In this document: one piece after another, positions 59,281 through 64,000 of the stretch
Numbering within the stretch: position 1 is the stretch's first letter
Layout of the letters: each line of letters begins with the position of its first letter
Assembly (NCBI RefSeq): GCF_023073335.1
Contig: NZ_JADPJG010000002.1
Location: 351,837-415,836, forward strand
DNA length: 64,000 bases
Direction: 5' to 3'
Origin: Bradyrhizobium sp. 21
Lineage (GTDB): Bacteria > Pseudomonadota > Alphaproteobacteria > Rhizobiales > Xanthobacteraceae
Translations under genes and position numbers: made by a program
Notes under the pieces: generated by a model
The model's input: the letters and a program-made list of their open reading frames with translations, nothing else
What the model was told of the DNA's origin: nothing
Databases searched by the model: none

Positions 59281-59855
59281 GAGCAGCCCACCGTTGAGAT
59301 CGTGGGCATCGGCGCATCGCGCTGGGTGCGCGTCGCGACGCCGACGGGGGTGTCGTAGAACCGCAACATCAGCGCGTAGCGCTCGATGCCGCCGGTCGGC
59401 AGCCAGTTGCCGGCGCGCGAGCGCGAGGCGATGCGGATCTCGAACGAGCCGTCGGACTGCCGCACGATCTCCTGGCTGGTGAAGCCGTAGCGCTGCAGCG
59501 AATTGGCGACGAGGTGACCCTTGCGGTCATAGAGCGTCAGCGTCCAGAACCGTGCCGGCGGCGTCACTCCGGAGACCACGACATCGCAGCGGCCGTCGAG
59601 CGCCTTCTTCTTGTCGTCGGCGGTCGCGGTAAAGGCGACGCCGTCGCCGGTGCCGATCGGCAGTTCGCCGCTGCGCACAATGGTGGCGCGCGAATAGGGA
59701 TCGACGTCGGCAGTGCCGGTGCGCGGGCGGGCGGTCCAGGGGCCGATGGTCAGCGCGCCGATCTCGGTGCCGCGCGTCGTCGTCATCCAGGTCGCGCCGA
59801 CGCCCACGACGCTCGCGAGCAGAAGGGCCGTCAATGTGATCAGGATCAGCCGCAC
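59277..59855 (-). CDS. DUF1214 domain protein, membrane-anchored
   Basis: 192 residues. N-terminal helix RLILITLTALLLASVVGVGA. DVDPYSRATIVRSGELPIGT, RFWTLTLYDRKGHLVANSLQ, SDGSFEIRIASRSRAGNWLP and IERYALMLRFYDTP are the DUF1214 blocks. Precedes the DUF1254 gene and follows pbp1A by 9 bp on the same strand, so it is probably in that operon. Confidence 0.85.
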   Translation of the reverse strand: MRLILITLTALLLASVVGVGATWMTTTRGTEIGALTIGPWTARPRTGTADVDPYSRATIVRSGELPIGTGDGVAFTATADDKKKALDGRCDVVVSGVTPPARFWTLTLYDRKGHLVANSLQRYGFTSQEIVRQSDGSFEIRIASRSRAGNWLPTGGIERYALMLRFYDTPVGVATRTQRDAPMPTISTVGCS

Positions 59856-59864
59856 GGGTTTCGA

Positions 59865-62150
59865 TCAGTTCTTGCGCGGAGCGGATGTGTTCGCATTCTC
59901 TTCCGCATAGTTCTTCGGGAAGGCGAGCGCGCTCGTCGATGATGCCGGCGAGGCGGGCTTGCTGTCGTTGGCGGTCGATTTGGTCGCCGTCCTGGCCGCG
60001 TCGTCCAGCAGCTTCTCGACGCGCACCAAGATGTCTGCGCCACGCTTGGTCAATACGGGCGGCGGACCGGGCTTGGTCTCCAGCACCTTCGGCGCCGCGT
60101 TCGCTTGCGCTGCCATTGGATGCGGCGGCAGCTTCTGGCCCATGCCGATGCCGGGGATTTCCCGGACCTCGACGCCCTGATGTGCCGCGACCATGATGTC
60201 GTGCCAGGTCTGCGCCGGCAGCGAGCCGCCGGTCATGCGGTTGGTCGGCGAATAGTCGTCATTGCCGTACCAGACCGCGCAGGTGAAATTGCCGGTGTAG
60301 CCGACGAACCAGGCGTCGCGATAGGCATTGGTCGTGCCGGTCTTGCCCGCGGTCGGAATGCCGTCCAGCGCTGCGCGCCGCGCGGTGCCTTCGCTGACGA
60401 CGTGGCTCATCATGCCGGCCATGTCGGAGGCGACAGAGGCGGGGATCGCCTGCCGCGGTTTCGGCCCGTCGCGGTCCCAGCGCCAGACCAGATCGCCCGC
60501 GCCGGTGCGCACCTCCAGCACCGAATGCGGCGTTACGGCCTTGCCGCGGTTCGGGAACGTCGCATAGGCGACGGCGTGCTCAAGCACGGTGACTTCGTCG
60601 GAGCCGATCGGCAGCGACGGCGTGTCGGGCAGCGGCGCCTTGAGGCCGAAGCGGCGGGCGACCTCGACGATCTTGGCGCGGCCGATCTTGGCCGGGTTCG
60701 GCGCCTTCGGCTGCTCCTTCTGGCCGATCGCGATCGACAGTTTCACGGGCACCACGTTGATCGAGCGCGTGATCGCCTGCGTCAGCGTCACCGCGCCGGA
60801 ATAGGAATGGCCATAATTCTGCGGGCACCAATTGCCGATGCAGACCGGGCCGTCGACCACGATCGAGTTCGGCGTGAAGCCGTTCAGCAGCGCGGTCGTG
60901 TAGACGTACGGCTTGAACGACGAGCCCGGCTGGCGATAGGCGTCGGTGGCGCGGTTGAACTGGCTGGCGCCGTAGTCGCGGCCGCCGACCATGGCGCGGA
61001 TGCCGCCATCGAGGTCGCCGACGACGGTCGCGGCCTGCGTCGCGTGATAGTCGCGGCCGAACTGGCGCAGTTGGTTCTCGATCGCGTCTTCCGCCGCCTT
61101 CTGCACGTTGGCGTCGATCGCGAGCCGAACCACGAACACGCGCTCGGTGTAGGATTTCGGGAAGGTATCGACGAGCTTGCGCATCTCGTCGAAGGCGTAG
61201 TCGAGATAATAGTTCGGCGAAGCCTCGTCACGGCGATCGACCGCGAAGGCGGGGTTGCGGCGGGCGCCGAACACCTGGCCCTCGGTCATGAAGCCGGCGT
61301 CGACGAGATTGTCGAGCACGACGTTGGCGCGGGCGCGCGCCGCGGGCAGGTTGATGTGCGGCGCGTATTTGGTCGGCGCCTTGAATAGGCCGGCGAGCAT
61401 CGCGGCTTCGGCAAGCGTCACGTCGCGCGCCGATTTGTTGAAGTAGAAATGCGCGGCGCCGTCGACGCCGAAGGTGCCGCCGCCCATATAGGCGCGGTCG
61501 AGATAGAGCTTCAAAATCTCGTTCTTGGTCAGGCGCCATTCCAGCCAGACCGCGAGGAAGGCTTCGTTGACCTTGCGCTCGATGGTGCGCTCGTTGCTCA
61601 GGAACAGGTTCTTGGCGAGCTGCTGGGTGATCGAGGAGCCGCCCTGGCGGACGCCGCCGGCCTGGGCGTTGGTGACGAGCGCGCGGGCGGTGCCGGCGAT
61701 ATCGATGCCGAAATGCTCGTAGAAGCGGCGGTCTTCGGTGGCGAGCGTCGCCTTGATCAGCACGTCCGGAAAATCTTCCAGCGGGATCGAGTCGTTGTGC
61801 TTGATGCCGCGGCTGCCGATCGGGTTGCCGTAGCGGTCGAGGAAGGACACCGCGAGGTCGGACTTCTTCAGCCAGTCCTCGTCCGCGGTCTCGCGGAAGG
61901 CGGGGATGGCGAGCGTGAGCATCACCACCAGACCGCCAAGGCCGAGGGTCGCAGCTTCCGACAGCGGTTCGATGAACACCCAGCGCTTCCACCGCCCGAC
62001 ATAGAAGCGGTCCATGAAGGTCGAGTAGCGCTCGTAGAGCTCGCGGATGCCCTTGGCCGAGGAGAACAGCGAGGAGTCGATGCGCGCATCCAGGTCCAGA
62101 AAGAAATTCCGGACGCGGCTCTTCCAATTGGATGGTGTGTTCTGGACCAC
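59865..62150 (-). CDS. class A penicillin-binding protein (PBP1A family)
   Basis: Bifunctional peptidoglycan glycosyltransferase/transpeptidase, 761 residues. One membrane helix (AATLGLGGLVVMLTLAIPAF); GT51 domain with ATEDRRFYEHFGID (catalytic Glu), GGSSITQQLAKNLFLS and TKNEILKLYLDRAYMGGGTF; transpeptidase with SxxK (PGSSFKPYVY), SxN-type TRSINVVP and KTGTTNAYRDAWFVGY. All motifs intact. First gene of a likely operon with the DUF1214/DUF1254 genes. Confidence 0.95.
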   Translation of the reverse strand: MVQNTPSNWKSRVRNFFLDLDARIDSSLFSSAKGIRELYERYSTFMDRFYVGRWKRWVFIEPLSEAATLGLGGLVVMLTLAIPAFRETADEDWLKKSDLAVSFLDRYGNPIGSRGIKHNDSIPLEDFPDVLIKATLATEDRRFYEHFGIDIAGTARALVTNAQAGGVRQGGSSITQQLAKNLFLSNERTIERKVNEAFLAVWLEWRLTKNEILKLYLDRAYMGGGTFGVDGAAHFYFNKSARDVTLAEAAMLAGLFKAPTKYAPHINLPAARARANVVLDNLVDAGFMTEGQVFGARRNPAFAVDRRDEASPNYYLDYAFDEMRKLVDTFPKSYTERVFVVRLAIDANVQKAAEDAIENQLRQFGRDYHATQAATVVGDLDGGIRAMVGGRDYGASQFNRATDAYRQPGSSFKPYVYTTALLNGFTPNSIVVDGPVCIGNWCPQNYGHSYSGAVTLTQAITRSINVVPVKLSIAIGQKEQPKAPNPAKIGRAKIVEVARRFGLKAPLPDTPSLPIGSDEVTVLEHAVAYATFPNRGKAVTPHSVLEVRTGAGDLVWRWDRDGPKPRQAIPASVASDMAGMMSHVVSEGTARRAALDGIPTAGKTGTTNAYRDAWFVGYTGNFTCAVWYGNDDYSPTNRMTGGSLPAQTWHDIMVAAHQGVEVREIPGIGMGQKLPPHPMAAQANAAPKVLETKPGPPPVLTKRGADILVRVEKLLDDAARTATKSTANDSKPASPASSTSALAFPKNYAEENANTSAPRKN

Positions 62151-62445
62151 CTAGAACCCTTGAGGCTCGCTTCGAAAGCGTTCAAGCACCCGGCCGGGGC
62201 GGCATCGAGACGTCTTGCGGGAATGTTGCGGCAAACCCAAGGCGCCCGTTTCGCGTCCGAGGGGGACTTGCTGTTCCTTCTAGCCGAGCAGGGCCTATAA
62301 ACCAATGGTCAGGCTGGCGATTTCGAGCAACAGGCCTAATTGACCCCGGTTCACTACGGGCCTCACGCGGGCGTTGCTTGCAGCGCCATGGCCGGACGCC
62401 CTAGATGGCACCAACCGTAGCTCTTTCGAACCTTTGTTGAGGCCC

Positions 62446-62961
62446 ATGACCGCAGCTCCCAAACGACCTTCAGGCCAGGAAGGATTCTTCTGGAAAACCA
62501 AGACGTTGGAAGAGATGTCGGGGCCCGAATGGGAGAGCCTGTGCGACGGCTGCGGGCGCTGCTGCCTGAACAAGCTCGAGGAAGACGGCACCGGCGACAT
62601 CTATTTTACCCATGTCGGCTGCAAGCTGCTCGATGGGGCGACCTGCGGCTGCAAGGACTACCCGAATCGCTCCGACAAGGTTCCGGACTGCGTCCGCCTG
62701 ACTCCGGCCAATGTCCGCACCCTGAACTGGCTGCCGCCGAGCTGCGGCTACAAGCTGGTCGCCGAGGGGCGCGACCTCTATTGGTGGCATCCGCTGGTCT
62801 CCGGCGATCCCGACACCGTGCATGAGGCCGGCGTCTCCGTGCGCGGCCGGGTCGAGGGCAGCGAGGTGGAGATTCCGGACGACGAACTCGAGAACCACAT
62901 CGTGCAATGGCCGGCGCAGCTGCCGAAGCGGGCGCGCCTGAAGCGACGTCCGAAGGACTGA
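62446..62961 (+). CDS. YcgN-family cysteine cluster protein
   Basis: 171 residues from ATG 62446. [20 protein letters not shown] then [36 protein letters not shown] and [20 protein letters not shown] reproduce the YcgN/UPF0260 pattern with its many cysteines, probably for a metal or Fe-S cluster. Cytoplasmic, function not established. Divergent from pbp1A across 295 bp in which no gene or clear element was seen. Confidence 0.92.
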   Translation: MTAAPKRPSGQEGFFWKTKTLEEMSGPEWESLCDGCGRCCLNKLEEDGTGDIYFTHVGCKLLDGATCGCKDYPNRSDKVPDCVRLTPANVRTLNWLPPSCGYKLVAEGRDLYWWHPLVSGDPDTVHEAGVSVRGRVEGSEVEIPDDELENHIVQWPAQLPKRARLKRRPKD

Positions 62962-63117
62962 TCCGACAGGGGGTTCGGATCACGTCTTCGGGATGGCCGT
63001 GAGGTGGGATGCTCCCATGCGCCGCGGTGCCTGCCTGAGAAGAACTTTGCTGTCTACATTGGACTGCATAGAACGAATCCTTCGCGGCATTGCGCCGCTG
63101 CACCATGTCCGATCAAG

Positions 63118-64000
63118 ATGAACAAGTTCGAACGGCAGAGCGAATCTGCCGACAGCCAGACATTGCCTGACGACATCGCCGAGGAGCTGTCCCGCCTTCC
63201 GAGCGAGGTGATCAGCGTCAGTGACGCGCCCTCGCTGGCGCCGCCGGCGCCGCTGTCACAGGACGAGGTCCGCACCATCGTCATCAGCCTGATGCTGACG
63301 ATGTTCCTGGCCGCCCTCGACCAGACCATCGTCGCCACCGCGCTGCCGACCATCGGACGCCAGTTCCAGGATGTCTCGAACCTGTCCTGGGTCATCACCG
63401 CCTATCTGCTTGCCTCGACCGCGGTTGCGCCGGTGTTCGGGACGCTGAGCGACATCTACGGCCGCAAGGCCATGATCATCGTGTCGCTGAGCCTGTTCAT
63501 CGCGGGCTCCGTGCTGTGCGCGATCGCGCCGAACTTGCCGATGCTGATTTTGGCGCGCGGCCTCCAGGGGCTCGGCGGCGGCGGCATCATGCCGGTGGTT
63601 CAGACCGTGATCTCCGACGTCGTGAGCCCACGTGAGCGCGGGCAGTATCAAGCCTATTTCTCCAGCGTCTGGATGGTCGGCGGCATCCTCGGCCCGGTCA
63701 TCGGCGGCGTGTTCGCCGAGCATCTGCACTGGTCGATGATCTTCTGGATCAATCTGCCGCTCGCGGCCGCGGCACTCGCGATGCTGCTGCCGAAGATGAA
63801 GAAGATTCCGGTGTTCCACCGCAAGCGCAAGGTCGACTGGCTCGGCGGCGTGCTGCTCATGGCCTCCGCCGTCGTCTTCATGCTGGTGCTGACCTGGGGC
63901 GGCACGCGCTTCCCGTGGCTGTCGCCGACCGTCGTTGCGATGGTGGGTGGCGCGGTCGCGCTGGCCGTCACCTTCGTGTGGCACGCGCGGCGGGCGGACG
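63118..64000 (+). CDS. MFS multidrug exporter, DHA2 family, N-terminal part
   Basis: Runs off the right edge; about 294 residues present. ATG 63118. A 50-residue polar N-terminus precedes the first helix (IVISLMLTMFLAALDQTIVA, the DHA2 motif D/E-x-TIVNVALP-like). YLLASTAVAPVFGTLSDIYG with RKAMIIVS is MFS motif A; RGLQGLGGGGIMPVVQTVIS and VGGILGPVIGGVFAEHLHWS (motif C) follow. Drug/proton antiporter of the 14-helix type; substrate unknown. Confidence 0.93.
   Translation, partial: MNKFERQSESADSQTLPDDIAEELSRLPSEVISVSDAPSLAPPAPLSQDEVRTIVISLMLTMFLAALDQTIVATALPTIGRQFQDVSNLSWVITAYLLASTAVAPVFGTLSDIYGRKAMIIVSLSLFIAGSVLCAIAPNLPMLILARGLQGLGGGGIMPVVQTVISDVVSPRERGQYQAYFSSVWMVGGILGPVIGGVFAEHLHWSMIFWINLPLAAAALAMLLPKMKKIPVFHRKRKVDWLGGVLLMASAVVFMLVLTWGGTRFPWLSPTVVAMVGGAVALAVTFVWHARRAD

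Overview
The window is about 64 kb of GC-rich chromosome from a Rhizobiales bacterium, most likely Bradyrhizobium. The evidence is an EcfF/OsrA-type sigma/anti-sigma pair whose anti-sigma cysteines fall at positions 129 and 179, the adjacent TIGR03808/TIGR03809-type pair, a MucR/Ros-type regulator, two DUF2336 proteins, a DUF1491 protein, several tripartite-tricarboxylate (Bug) binding proteins, and intergenic palindromic repeats of the kind common in Bradyrhizobium. No rRNA, tRNA, CRISPR array, phage or complete insertion sequence was seen. Both edges cut genes: a TolC-like protein on the left and an MFS drug exporter on the right.

Layout. 0-12 kb: TolC (partial), enoyl-CoA hydratase, ecfF-osrA, DUF2336, a diguanylate cyclase, an ECF sigma/anti-sigma/subtilase operon, and the TIGR03809/TIGR03808 pair. 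12-21 kb: pyroglutamyl peptidase and meaB, an intact mntA-hepT toxin-antitoxin pair, a Bug protein, a decayed second mntA-hepT pair, then methylmalonyl-CoA mutase (mutA, a GFA-family gene, mutB). 21-23 kb: folP-folB-folK. 23-34 kb: DUF4332 and small helical proteins, a HerA-like ATPase, two membrane glycosyltransferases, an M20 peptidase, a class II aldolase, a MucR-like regulator, sufE and DUF5330. 34-40 kb: a DivJ-like histidine kinase, a peptidoglycan-binding protein, DUF1491, a DUF2336 gene with a perfect CtrA-type site, and a lipoprotein. 40-48.5 kb: a LysR/lactonase-like divergent pair and an aromatic-catabolism cluster (DUF1185, FAH hydrolase, GntR, quinone oxidoreductase, extradiol dioxygenase, Bug protein, OprB porin).

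48.5-64 kb: an arsC remnant next to fetAB and an ATP-grasp-like gene; a four-gene exported cluster (PepSY, DUF1259, a concanavalin-like protein, an HbpS/GlcG-like protein); DUF1127; a compact arsenic operon (DUF6428 divergent from arsR-aqpS-arsC-arsK) bracketed by an imperfect direct repeat; a DUF1254/DUF1214 pair; a class A penicillin-binding protein; YcgN; and the MFS exporter.

How genes work together. mutA/mutB with meaB form the methylmalonyl-CoA to succinyl-CoA branch of propionyl-CoA use. The three fol genes are consecutive folate steps. The GntR-flanked cluster looks like uptake and ring cleavage of an aromatic acid; the same 12-bp palindrome lies upstream of both transcription units. 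The ars operon combines sensing (ArsR), arsenite passage (AqpS), arsenate reduction (ArsC) and efflux (MFS). The most interesting signals are the anti-sigma/subtilase pair that appear to share a propeptide-like domain, the decayed mntA-hepT copy, the GntR operator pair, the arsC remnant, and the uncharacterised exported cluster at 51.6-53.9 kb.
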